Source: Bacteroidales bacterium (GTDB lineage Bacteria > Bacteroidota > Bacteroidia > Bacteroidales > UBA12170). From it: a stretch of DNA of 52,938 nt. Positions 1-8,617 of this stretch are shown here, piece by piece. Made by a program: the position numbers and the translations under genes. The DNA is taken from positions 1 through 52,938 of the forward strand of contig JAFGAK010000125.1 of NCBI GenBank assembly GCA_016933745.1. The letters run 5' to 3'. The notes under the pieces were generated by a model. The model did not search any database, had not been told where the DNA came from, and worked only from the letters and a program-made list of their open reading frames with translations. The number at the start of each line of letters is the position of its first letter. Position 1 is the first letter of the stretch.

Positions 1-1273
1 CATCTCCACTCCAATTTGAAGCTGTATTCCAGGCCTTGTTTGTTGATCCATCCCACGTAATGACTTCTTCTACCAGTAGACCAACTACTCCTGTACCATA
101 TCCTGAGCTTATGGCATAGACTGCTGCAAAGTGCGTAGGATCTAACATGACAGCTGCATTATAATTCGGGTTAGAAGAGGTGTATTCGTAATTTGTTCCC
201 CAGCTAATGTCTGTGCTTGAAACAGTTCCTACTCTGGCTGTTCCTTTCCACCAATTATCTCTATCCGTTACTAAAAAGCGAGATTCATCGATTGTAATTG
301 CAGAGATGTCATAGGAGGTTGACGTTCCATTAAAAATGAATTCAGAACCAAAGGTTATTGCGCCACCAGATATTGAACCAACGATGGCAGTTGCTTTACT
401 TGAATTGGAAGCGTCTTGATAGGCAACAATGAATTGATCTGAATTTAGTTTTGTTGCCGAAACATAATACGTTGTACCAGTATTAAAAGCAGATTTGGAA
501 GAATAAGAAATTGAACTTCCGGATAAAGTGCCATATACTGAAGCTCCAGCCGCATTGTCTGTGTCTCGAAAAGCGATTGCAAAATGAGTTGCATCAAATG
601 CAATAATTGAATTTTCAGCAGTCGTAGTGGTGTTGTATATATATTCAGCACCATAGGAAATAGAATTTCCACTTACATAACCATAGATAGCAGTTCCGCG
701 ATTTGAATTTCCTCCATCTAAATAAGCAACTACAAAACTTGAAGAATTCAATTTAGTGACTGAAATTTCCGAAGTCCAAGCTGCATTAAATATATATTCG
801 CTACCAAATGAGATAGAGCTGCCCGATACACTTCCAACAATGGCTGTTCCTTTATACGAGTTTGACCAATCTTGGTAGGCAATAACAAAATGAGAATCAT
901 CTAATGTGGTAACGCTTATGTCAAATGTCTGACCTGTATTAAAAATGATTTCTGTTCCCCAACTTATCGAATTACCATTTACAGTTGCAAGGCGCACAGT
1001 TCCTTTGCTGGAATTTCCCAAATCGGTATAGACCACAATAAAATGAGCTGCATCTAATGCAGCCACAGCACAATCTTGCGTGCTTGCAGGATTAAAAGTA
1101 CTTTCTGTACCAAAACTCATACTAATTGCTCCTTGAGAGCTCTTAAAAGCGGTAATATTTTCGGCGAGAATGAAGGTTCTTTCAGGTTGATCTCCGTAGT
1201 TTCCTGCATGATTAGGGAAAGTAGAAAGATAAAGCAAGAGGCCAATAACTGTTAAAAAATACGACTTTCTCAT
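1..1273 (-). CDS. Secreted repeat protein, seven ~50-aa repeats (putative seven-bladed beta-propeller), partial: C-terminus beyond window start
   Basis: Reverse-complement reading frame is open from ATG at 1273 to position 1 (MRKSYFLTVIGLLLYLSTFPNHAGNYGDQPERTF...). Absent from the ORF track, presumably because no stop lies in the window. Repeats such as GNSISWGTEIIFNTGQTFDISVTTLDDSHFVIAYQDWSNSYKGTAIVGSVS; ends in TWDGSTNKAWNTASNWSGD, typical of Bacteroidota secreted proteins. Confidence 0.85.
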   Translation of the reverse strand, partial: MRKSYFLTVIGLLLYLSTFPNHAGNYGDQPERTFILAENITAFKSSQGAISMSFGTESTFNPASTQDCAVAALDAAHFIVVYTDLGNSSKGTVRLATVNGNSISWGTEIIFNTGQTFDISVTTLDDSHFVIAYQDWSNSYKGTAIVGSVSGSSISFGSEYIFNAAWTSEISVTKLNSSSFVVAYLDGGNSNRGTAIYGYVSGNSISYGAEYIYNTTTTAENSIIAFDATHFAIAFRDTDNAAGASVYGTLSGSSISYSSKSAFNTGTTYYVSATKLNSDQFIVAYQDASNSSKATAIVGSISGGAITFGSEFIFNGTSTSYDISAITIDESRFLVTDRDNWWKGTARVGTVSSTDISWGTNYEYTSSNPNYNAAVMLDPTHFAAVYAISSGYGTGVVGLLVEEVITWDGSTNKAWNTASNWSGD

Positions 1274-1533
1274 AAGGCAAATGTTTTAATTTGACGACAC
1301 CAAAGACAGCATGAATTCATTTTAAAGTTATTTTCATTTTTTGCCGATCGCTTAACAAATCAAAATTCGATCTAATTGAATACATATTCGTATTAATTTA
1401 AGGAGAATTCGATTTTAGGAAATGATCTAACTAGTTGGTATTTCGTGTATAACAAAAAAATCGTTGATGAAATTTATGTTTGTTGCTAGATAAATCCTAA
1501 ATTCGCTCAAACTAATGAGCTAAATGAAAAGGA

Positions 1534-2421
1534 ATGATTCGCTTTTTAAAACGACACATACTTAAACGACGACCCTCCAAGCATAAAAAAGTAGAAATTG
1601 AAAAGCTGCCAATTCCGGAATCCCTCCGAGAAACTTCGCTCTATTCAACTATTGTTTTCGTTTTAGGAGCACTTTTAATTCAGTTTCTGATCACCTTTCA
1701 AACCAGATTATTTCTTCGGTATTTTAGCATTTCTTTTACCTACAATCTTTTTGGAATACGTTATTCTACGGTTAGTGCGGATGCCTGGCCCGAAGATCGT
1801 GTCTTTTTAGTGTACGGCTTTGGAATGTTATTGTATTTTTTGTTTGGGATATTGTTGCTTTTTTTGCTCAAAAAATTCAAACGTATACCTTGGAAACCGA
1901 AATTGATCCTTACTTGGTTTGCATTTCTCTTAATCCATACATTACCTGTCGGGATGTTGTATGGCGTGTTCTTATTTGATGGATTTGGTTATGCCTATTC
2001 ATGGTTAGTTGGCAGCATGATTATTCGAGGAATATTAGCCGTAATTGCCTTGTCTATCGCCATCTATAATCGTACTTTTTGGACCTCTTTATTTATTAAA
2101 GCTTCCAGCAGTGCTTCCTTAATTGTGAAGCCTAGCAAACGTAAGTTATTCATAAGTCGGGTTTTTATTTTGCCTTGGATATTCGGCGTTTTAATCTTAT
2201 CTGTCTTTGCTATTTCTATTCAAAGTTGGGCTTGGCTTGCTTATTTAATAGGAATGGGTTTGATCGTTCTTCCCATTTTTGGTAATCGAATTTCCAAACG
2301 TAGGTATAAGTTGGTGCGCTACCGCGAAGAAATATTCCGTTGGCCTTATCCTAAATTGATTTTTATAGTAGTATTGATACTTTTGTGGTTGGCAGATTTT
2401 TTTAGCAAAACTCAGTTTTAA
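1534..2421 (+). CDS. Multi-spanning integral membrane protein, unknown function
   Basis: 295 aa ORF with several strongly hydrophobic segments; no family recognised. Confidence 0.75.
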   Translation: MIRFLKRHILKRRPSKHKKVEIEKLPIPESLRETSLYSTIVFVLGALLIQFLITFQTRLFLRYFSISFTYNLFGIRYSTVSADAWPEDRVFLVYGFGMLLYFLFGILLLFLLKKFKRIPWKPKLILTWFAFLLIHTLPVGMLYGVFLFDGFGYAYSWLVGSMIIRGILAVIALSIAIYNRTFWTSLFIKASSSASLIVKPSKRKLFISRVFILPWIFGVLILSVFAISIQSWAWLAYLIGMGLIVLPIFGNRISKRRYKLVRYREEIFRWPYPKLIFIVVLILLWLADFFSKTQF

Positions 2422-2426
2422 GAAAA

Positions 2427-2456
2427 AACGCCCTAAACCTGATGGCATAGGGCGTT
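2427..2456. terminator. Bidirectional intrinsic terminator between convergent genes
   Basis: Perfect inverted repeat aacgcccta...tagggcgtt (2427-2435/2448-2456), preceded by A-run, between convergent CDSs ending 2421 and 2476. Confidence 0.75.
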
Positions 2457-2475
2457 AAGTTATTGATTTCCGAAA

Positions 2476-3309
2476 TTAATCCTCCGGAATAATATCAAAG
2501 CTTTTGTTGTATTGATCCATTGCTCGCATACTCATACCCATGCTCGAAAATCCACCATCGTGGAAGAGGTTTTGCATCGTAACTTTTCGTGTAAGATCAC
2601 TAAACATGGTAATACAATAATCGGCACATTCAGCAGCTGTTGCATTGCCTAAGGGCGACATGCGCTCCGTAAAATCCATCAATCCATCAAAACCTTTTAC
2701 TCCGCTTCCGGCAGTAGTAGGCGTTGGTGATTGAGAAATGGTGTTTATCCGAACTTTTTTCTCCCGTCCGTAAATATATCCAAAACTACGCGCAATCGAT
2801 TCTAAAAGCGATTTTGCATCAGCCATATCGTTGTAGCCATAGAGCGTTCTTTGGGCGGCAACATAAGATAAAGCAACTACGGAACCCCAATCATTGATTG
2901 CATCCAACTTCTTGCAAACAGCAATCATTTTGTGAAACGACAATGCGGAGATATCGAGCGTTTTTTGATAGTATTCGTAATTCAATTTATCGTAGGTCAA
3001 TTTTTTACGCACATTGGGCGACATGCCAATGGAGTGCAAAATGAAATCGATTTTACCGTACTTATCTACGGCTGCTTGAATTAAGTTTTCTAGATCTTTG
3101 GTACTAGTTGCATCGGCAGGAATAACTTCCGTATTGCATTTGGCTGCTAATTCGTCAATTTCTCCAAAACGCATCGAAACAGGTGTGTTGGTCAACAAGA
3201 ATTCTGCACCTTCTTCGTAGGCTCTTTCAGCCACTTTCCATGCAATGGATTTATCGTTTAAAGCTCCAAAAATGATTCCTTTTTTTCCTTTTAATAAGTT
3301 ATAGGCCAT
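2476..3309 (-). CDS. fabI: Enoyl-[acyl-carrier-protein] reductase (NADH)
   Basis: MAYNLLKGKKGIIFGALNDKSIAWKVAERAYEEGAEF..., SDR-type FabI motifs (LHSIGMSP, YNDMADAKSLLE). Confidence 0.93.
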   Translation of the reverse strand: MAYNLLKGKKGIIFGALNDKSIAWKVAERAYEEGAEFLLTNTPVSMRFGEIDELAAKCNTEVIPADATSTKDLENLIQAAVDKYGKIDFILHSIGMSPNVRKKLTYDKLNYEYYQKTLDISALSFHKMIAVCKKLDAINDWGSVVALSYVAAQRTLYGYNDMADAKSLLESIARSFGYIYGREKKVRINTISQSPTPTTAGSGVKGFDGLMDFTERMSPLGNATAAECADYCITMFSDLTRKVTMQNLFHDGGFSSMGMSMRAMDQYNKSFDIIPED

Positions 3310-3329
3310 AAAGATTTGTTTTTTATTGT

Positions 3330-4988
3330 CTACTTATTTCTTAATAATGCAAGCGCATTATCTCGTGCATACTGACTTATTTCTGAGCCACTTAACATGG
3401 CGGCAAGTTCTTCAACTCGTTCTTCTTGAGTCAGCTTTTTTATTTCTGTGCGGGCAAAAGTAGTTTCATTTTTCTTATAAACCAAATAATGGTTTTTCGC
3501 AAGCGCAGCAATCTGAGGTAGATGCGTGATAGAGAGTACTTGCATCCTAGTTCCAAGTTGTTGCATTAAGATTCCTAAGCGTTCAGCAATTTCGCCCGAA
3601 ACGCCGCTGTCAATTTCATCGAAGATGATACTTGGCAAATTTCTTTTCGAAGCAAGCAAATATTTAATGCTAAGCATTAAACGAGAAAGTTCGCCTCCTG
3701 AAGCTGTTTTAGATACTAAATCGGGTTTTAATCCTGCATTTGCAGAAAACAAAAAGGCGATTTCATCCAATCCTGTTTCTGCAAAATCAGGGAGCGTTTG
3801 GAGTTTAAAAACAATTTGCGCATCCGGAATTCCTAAAAGCATAAGCTGCTCTTGAAGCTGATTGGCCAATGGTTGGGCTGCTTTTTCTCGTTCCGAATTT
3901 AGATTCTTGGCTAGTATAGTTAATTCTTGCTGATCGATCTGAAGTCTTTTTTCGAGCTCATTTAGCTGGTTTTGCATTTCATCACTCGAGAATAATTGAT
4001 TGGCAAGTGACTCTTCTTTTAATTTTAATTCCTCCGCATTTTGAAGCTGATGTTTCTTAATCAATTTAAAAATGAGGCTGAGTCGTTCGTTTAAGAATTC
4101 TTGTTTCTTTGGGTCGATTTCTACACTGTCTTCCATTGAAACGGCTTCGCGAGCAAGGTCGTCTAATTCGATATAAACTGAATTTAATCGCTCATAAATA
4201 CTGCTTAATTCAGGTTGAAAATTTTGAACCGGACGCAATTGTTGCAACAATTGATTCACTTGACTCAGAACGCCTTGGTTATCGGAATTAAGTGTATCGC
4301 TTGTTTGTAACCAAGCCGTTTTAATTTCTTCGGCATGATTGAGTAGATTCAGTTCATTCTCAATCTCTTCGGTTTCGCCAATACCAATTTGTGCTGCTTC
4401 CAATTCTTCTAGCAAAAATCGAATATAATCATTATCCGCCTGTGCTTGTGCAAGTTGTTTTTGAAGCTTAATGGAGAGTGCTTGACTTTTCCGAAACTCA
4501 AGGTATTTCTCTAGGTACTTTTCTTTTAATTGATCATTTCCTGCAAATGCATCGAGCAAATCCAATTGGTAATCTAAATCATGAATTAGAAGTGTATTGT
4601 GCTGAGAATGAATGTCGATTAGTAATTCGCCGAGTTGTTTTAATAGATTCAAATTGACAGGCGTATCGTTTATAAATGCTCTGCTTTTTCCTTGGGGTGT
4701 GATTTCTCTTCGGATTCGCGTTAGCGCATCATAATCTAAATCGTTTTCTTCGAAAAATTGGGTAAGTTGAAACGCAGAAACATCAAAAGTACCTTCGATA
4801 ATGCATTTTTTTTCTTCGTTGAGTAAGGTTGCTGTATCGGCACGCTTACCTAATATCAATCCCAAACCGCCGATAATAATTGATTTTCCGGCTCCTGTTT
4901 CACCGGTAATCGCTGAAAAACCTTCATGGAAATCGATATGAAGGGAATCAATTAAAACGTAATTAGAAATCGATAAATTCTTTAACAT
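3330..4988 (-). CDS. recN: DNA repair protein RecN
   Basis: 552 aa SMC-like ATPase: N-terminal GETGAGKSIIIGGLGLILGKRAD, C-terminal ASGGELSRLMLSIKYLLA and IIFDEIDSGVSG. Confidence 0.95.
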   Translation of the reverse strand: MLKNLSISNYVLIDSLHIDFHEGFSAITGETGAGKSIIIGGLGLILGKRADTATLLNEEKKCIIEGTFDVSAFQLTQFFEENDLDYDALTRIRREITPQGKSRAFINDTPVNLNLLKQLGELLIDIHSQHNTLLIHDLDYQLDLLDAFAGNDQLKEKYLEKYLEFRKSQALSIKLQKQLAQAQADNDYIRFLLEELEAAQIGIGETEEIENELNLLNHAEEIKTAWLQTSDTLNSDNQGVLSQVNQLLQQLRPVQNFQPELSSIYERLNSVYIELDDLAREAVSMEDSVEIDPKKQEFLNERLSLIFKLIKKHQLQNAEELKLKEESLANQLFSSDEMQNQLNELEKRLQIDQQELTILAKNLNSEREKAAQPLANQLQEQLMLLGIPDAQIVFKLQTLPDFAETGLDEIAFLFSANAGLKPDLVSKTASGGELSRLMLSIKYLLASKRNLPSIIFDEIDSGVSGEIAERLGILMQQLGTRMQVLSITHLPQIAALAKNHYLVYKKNETTFARTEIKKLTQEERVEELAAMLSGSEISQYARDNALALLRNK

Positions 4989-4999
4989 AGTGGGTTAGG

Positions 5000-5911
5000 T
5001 TAACGAGCAATAATTCTTTGATATCGTGATCCGTTGGCGGGGTCCATTTCTTGTAAGATGTTTGAAACTTCTGTTTTCGATTGAGGCGATCCTTCAGTAA
5101 ATACTTGAATAATTTCATCACGTTTCGCTTCCAGTACCAATTGAATAAGAAAAGATCCGGGTTTTTGTTGATTTGCTTGTCCAAGTTGTTTGATGCTTTC
5201 AACAATTGCAGATCTTCCTGTTTCCGCATTGTCGTACATTTTATCCATTCCTTTTAAATGGTAGGTATAGTTACTTTCTCTAACACCTCGGTAGATTGGG
5301 TTGAGTAAGTTTTCGCTCAACCAATAGCGATTTTTCTGGTTTTCGAACGATTTCCAACCGGGTTCTGCAGCTCCTTGTGCACTTTGAACAATGGCTTGCG
5401 CGCGCTGAAAGTAAGGTGTACCGCCTAGAAGACTGAAGGAATCTGCATCGAATCCCAAGAAAATATTGATATAATAAGCGATTACTGCTGTTAGATTATT
5501 TGAAAACGAGCCTTCGCTAAATTCCAAGGGTTCATTTTCTACATAGGTAAATTCCACATCTTTATCGATGTAATTAAAAAGAGTGCTACTGTAGTTCGTT
5601 TTATAAACTGGTCTTTTAAGCACCAGATTAAGCTGTCCTTTGTATTTTTCAGACGAAATTTGTTCATTGATAGTGAGCAGAATAGTAGCTTCTACTCGTT
5701 CTTCTAATTTATAAGAATAAGGCGTCCATTTGTTGGCGTTAACAAACTCATATAAAGCAGTTTGCAAAGCTTCGTAAGCAGTTCGGTCAGTGCCTTGAAC
5801 TTGGCGCGAAGTGACTTGTACCTGACAGTTTAATTCCTGACTGAATCCCAAAGTCGTATGCATGAGCAAGACGAAAGATAAACCTGTGTATTTTAGTTTT
5901 TTGTGCAACAT
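5000..5911 (-). CDS. porD: DUF4835 family / type IX secretion system protein PorD
   Basis: Signal peptide then QELNCQVQVTSRQVQGTDRTAYEALQTALYEFVNANKWT, characteristic of the PorD/DUF4835 family; ATG (MLHKKLKY) preferred over the TTG start in the track. Confidence 0.85.
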   Translation of the reverse strand: MLHKKLKYTGLSFVLLMHTTLGFSQELNCQVQVTSRQVQGTDRTAYEALQTALYEFVNANKWTPYSYKLEERVEATILLTINEQISSEKYKGQLNLVLKRPVYKTNYSSTLFNYIDKDVEFTYVENEPLEFSEGSFSNNLTAVIAYYINIFLGFDADSFSLLGGTPYFQRAQAIVQSAQGAAEPGWKSFENQKNRYWLSENLLNPIYRGVRESNYTYHLKGMDKMYDNAETGRSAIVESIKQLGQANQQKPGSFLIQLVLEAKRDEIIQVFTEGSPQSKTEVSNILQEMDPANGSRYQRIIAR

Positions 5912-5983
5912 AGTTTCTTTGTTTAGCAATCAAACGATTTTAGCAAAATAATTAGTATTCACGATATAAATAAACATCTCTAA

Positions 5984-7192
5984 TTAATTGGATTTTTTCG
6001 TCATTTGAAGAATGAAATCACAAATATCGGAGGCTACGTCACTTTTGGATTTTAATTCAAAAGTTGTTTGCTGGAGCGATTTATCGATGATGGATATTTT
6101 ATTTGTATCGTGTTGAAACCCTGCTCCGGCATCTTGTAGCGAATTTAGTACAATAGCATCGCAGTTTTTTTCTTGCAATTTTCTTTTTGCATTTTCAAAT
6201 TCGTTGCTTGTTTCTAAAGCAAATCCGATTAGAAGTTGATTTTTCTTTTGCTTGCCGAGTGTTTTTAAAATATCTACCGTAGGAACTAACTGAATTGTAT
6301 CCAAACCGTCTTCTTTTTTAATTTTATGTGTTGGTACCTCTTTGGGTCGGAAATCGGCTACTGCTGCAGCTAAAATGGCGATATCAGCAGAATTGTAGAA
6401 ATTCTGACAAGCTTCGAACATTTGTTGTGCTGATTGAACTCCTAAGCGCTGAATATTTGGATGATTTACTTTTTGATTACTTGGTCCGCTCACCAAAATA
6501 ACTTCAGCTCCGCGTTCAGCAAATTCATGCGCAATGGCGTAGCCCATTCGTCCGCTTGAATAGTTCCCAATAAAGCGCACTGGATCAATAGCTTCGTAAG
6601 TTGGTCCGGCTGTTAAGAGTACTTTTTTTCCTTCGAAATCAGCTTTTTTTTTGAAATGTTTTAGAATGATTTCTAAGATTTTTTCAGGTTCTTCCATTCT
6701 TCCAGCTCCGCATAAACCACTTGCTAGTTCACCGGTTTGTGATGCAATTAAATGATTTCCGTAGGTGATAAGTGTATCGATATTTTTTTGAGTGCTTGGA
6801 TGAGCAAACATATCTAAATCCATCGCGGGAGCAAAATAAACCGGACATTTTGCGGATAAGTAGGTTGTGGTAAGCAAATTATCTGACTGCCCGTGTGCCA
6901 TTTTACTCAAAGTAGCAGCGGACAGAGGAGCTATTAACATTAAATCGGCCCAAAGGCCAAATTCCACATGGCTATTCCAACTTCCATCTTGAGTGTTAAA
7001 AGGAAGATGAAATGCTGGTCTTCCAGAAAGTGTGGCTAAGGTAAGCTGACTCACAAAATCGCGCGAAGATTCGGTCATAATGACTTGAACTTCGGCGCCT
7101 TCTTTTTTTAAAAGACGCACAAGTATTGGAATTTTATAAGCAGCAATGCTAGCTGTTACACCGATTAGAATTTTTTTTCCTTTTAATCGCAT
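5984..7192 (-). CDS. coaBC: Bifunctional phosphopantothenoylcysteine decarboxylase/phosphopantothenate-cysteine ligase
   Basis: MRLKGKKILIGVTASIAAYKIPILVRLLKKEGAEVQVIMT...; APAMDLDMF; VLLTAGPTYEAIDPVRFIGNYSSGRMGYAIA. Confidence 0.95.
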   Translation of the reverse strand: MRLKGKKILIGVTASIAAYKIPILVRLLKKEGAEVQVIMTESSRDFVSQLTLATLSGRPAFHLPFNTQDGSWNSHVEFGLWADLMLIAPLSAATLSKMAHGQSDNLLTTTYLSAKCPVYFAPAMDLDMFAHPSTQKNIDTLITYGNHLIASQTGELASGLCGAGRMEEPEKILEIILKHFKKKADFEGKKVLLTAGPTYEAIDPVRFIGNYSSGRMGYAIAHEFAERGAEVILVSGPSNQKVNHPNIQRLGVQSAQQMFEACQNFYNSADIAILAAAVADFRPKEVPTHKIKKEDGLDTIQLVPTVDILKTLGKQKKNQLLIGFALETSNEFENAKRKLQEKNCDAIVLNSLQDAGAGFQHDTNKISIIDKSLQQTTFELKSKSDVASDICDFILQMTKKSN

Positions 7193-7203
7193 AGTGATAA
7201 ATT

Positions 7204-7254
7204 AAAAAACTTCTTTTTAGTATCGCGGTGTACGAAATTACCAAAAAGAAGTTT
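7204..7254 (-). terminator. Long intercistronic hairpin (16-bp stem) between rpoZ and coaBC
   Basis: + strand aaacttctttttagta (7207-7222) / taccaaaaagaagttt (7239-7254), 16 pairs with one G-T; followed by a T-run on the minus strand. Confidence 0.6.
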
Positions 7255-7275
7255 ATAAAACTTAGAAAAGATATA

Positions 7276-7611
7276 TTAGCTTAAATTCTCAACGTCTTTT
7301 GCTGGATTTCTATAATAAATCTTGTCTTCAAGAAATTCTTGAATGGCAATAAGCGTTGGCTTTGGTAATCTTTCGTAAAATTTAGCCAATTCAATTTGCT
7401 CTCTATTTTCAAAGATTTCTTCTAGGTTATCGTTAGGCGAGGCAAATTCTTCAATCTTACGGTTTAACTCTTCTTTTATATCTTTTCCAATTTGATTTGC
7501 ACGTTTGGATAAAATGGCAACTGATTCATAGATGTTTCCGGTAGGAGCATCAAAATCTTTCAATTTGCGAGTTACTGCTTCGCTATCTGTTTTAATTTTT
7601 TTGTAATCCAT
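7276..7611 (-). CDS. rpoZ: DNA-directed RNA polymerase subunit omega (RpoZ/Rpb6-like)
   Basis: 111 aa, MDYKKIKTDSEAVTRKLKDFDAPTGNIYESVAILSKRANQIGKDIKEELNRKIEEF; position between bamD and coaBC is typical for Bacteroidota. Confidence 0.85.
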   Translation of the reverse strand: MDYKKIKTDSEAVTRKLKDFDAPTGNIYESVAILSKRANQIGKDIKEELNRKIEEFASPNDNLEEIFENREQIELAKFYERLPKPTLIAIQEFLEDKIYYRNPAKDVENLS

Positions 7612-7623
7612 GCGTATTTCAAT

Positions 7624-8445
7624 TTATATTTCTTCTTCTTCTACGGTTGATTTCTTTATGTATGTCAATGCTACAGCATTTATTTTTTCTGCTTCTTTTA
7701 AATATTTACTTTCAGGAAACTGAGAAATAAAATCCACGTAAGCTTCGGATGTTTCAGAGAAACGTTCTTCTTGTTTTATGCTGATGCTATTGATGGCATA
7801 TTCGTAATTTGCTTTTATAATTAAAAACATCGCCTCTTCGTGGTAAATACTTGATTGGTATTGTTTGATAAAAGCTTGGAATGAGGCAATTGCTGCTTTA
7901 AAATCATTCATTTTAAAGTAGAGTTTAGCCATATCGAACGACTTTAGTTCCAAACGTGATTCCATTTCAGCAATAAGATCTTTTGCCAGTATAGTTTTTT
8001 CGCTATTTGGAAATCTAGAAATGAAAAGTTTCATTTCCTGAATAGCGTCTACAGTTGTTTCTTGATCTAGACTAGATCGTGGAGAATCCAAATAATTAGC
8101 ATAAGCGCTCATGTATAATGCTTCTTCTGCTTTTGCTGATTTTGGATAAGATTGGTAATACCTCTTAAAATAGTAAGATGCTAATATGTAATCTTTTTGA
8201 TTGTAATGACACATAGCATACAGAAAATCAATGTTTTCTGCTTTATCAGTTCCTCGATAGATTGGAGTAACTTGATCAAGTAATTGAACTGTCTTGTTGT
8301 ATTTTTCTAAATCGTAAAATTCAATAGCCATTGCGTATTTTTCTTCATAGTCGTTGCTCTTTAGCAACTTTTGAAAGCGGCCACAAGAGCTCAAACTTGT
8401 AAGAATCAGCACGAAAGCGATAAGTGTTATTCTAGTCTTAAACAT
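7624..8445 (-). CDS. bamD: Outer membrane protein assembly factor BamD
   Basis: MFKTRITLIAFVLILTSLSSCGRFQKLLKSNDYEEKYAMAIEFYD, lipobox plus TPR-like repeats; ATG at 8445 preferred over TTG at 8472 in the track. Confidence 0.88.
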   Translation of the reverse strand: MFKTRITLIAFVLILTSLSSCGRFQKLLKSNDYEEKYAMAIEFYDLEKYNKTVQLLDQVTPIYRGTDKAENIDFLYAMCHYNQKDYILASYYFKRYYQSYPKSAKAEEALYMSAYANYLDSPRSSLDQETTVDAIQEMKLFISRFPNSEKTILAKDLIAEMESRLELKSFDMAKLYFKMNDFKAAIASFQAFIKQYQSSIYHEEAMFLIIKANYEYAINSISIKQEERFSETSEAYVDFISQFPESKYLKEAEKINAVALTYIKKSTVEEEEI

Positions 8446-8449
8446 TTTG

Positions 8450-8457
8450 CAAAAGTA
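8450..8457 (-). promoter_or_regulatory. Bacteroidota -7 box TACTTTTG upstream of bamD
   Basis: Minus strand TACTTTTG-CAAA-ATG, matches TAnnTTTG; no clear -33 TTTG identified. Confidence 0.45.
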
Positions 8458-8493
8458 TATCTTTTCAGTCAATAATGAAACATTTATTTTAGT

Positions 8494-8528
8494 GCCAATT
8501 TTTAGGTTTTTAAAACTTAAAAATAGGC
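8494..8528 (-). other. Hairpin in the M14 peptidase-bamD intergenic region
   Basis: gccaatttttaggtt-tttaa-aacttaaaaataggc: 15-bp stem with one A-A mismatch; no T-run after it on the minus strand. Confidence 0.4.
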
Positions 8529-8617
8529 TTCGAATTGCATTAAGGCTGCTAATTTCAGCTAATTTTCAGGAATCACCAACTTCGTATTCTTCTTTTAGGA
8601 AAATTTAACCAATGACT

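Noticed and set aside
445-672. 75-aa minus-strand ORF in the track
   Set aside because: Lies in an alternative frame of the longer minus-strand repeat protein (1-1273), whose frame is open and repeat-structured.
3526-4291. Plus-strand ORFs (109 and 60 aa) opposite recN
   Set aside because: Antisense shadows of a clear conserved gene; no recognisable motifs or start signals.
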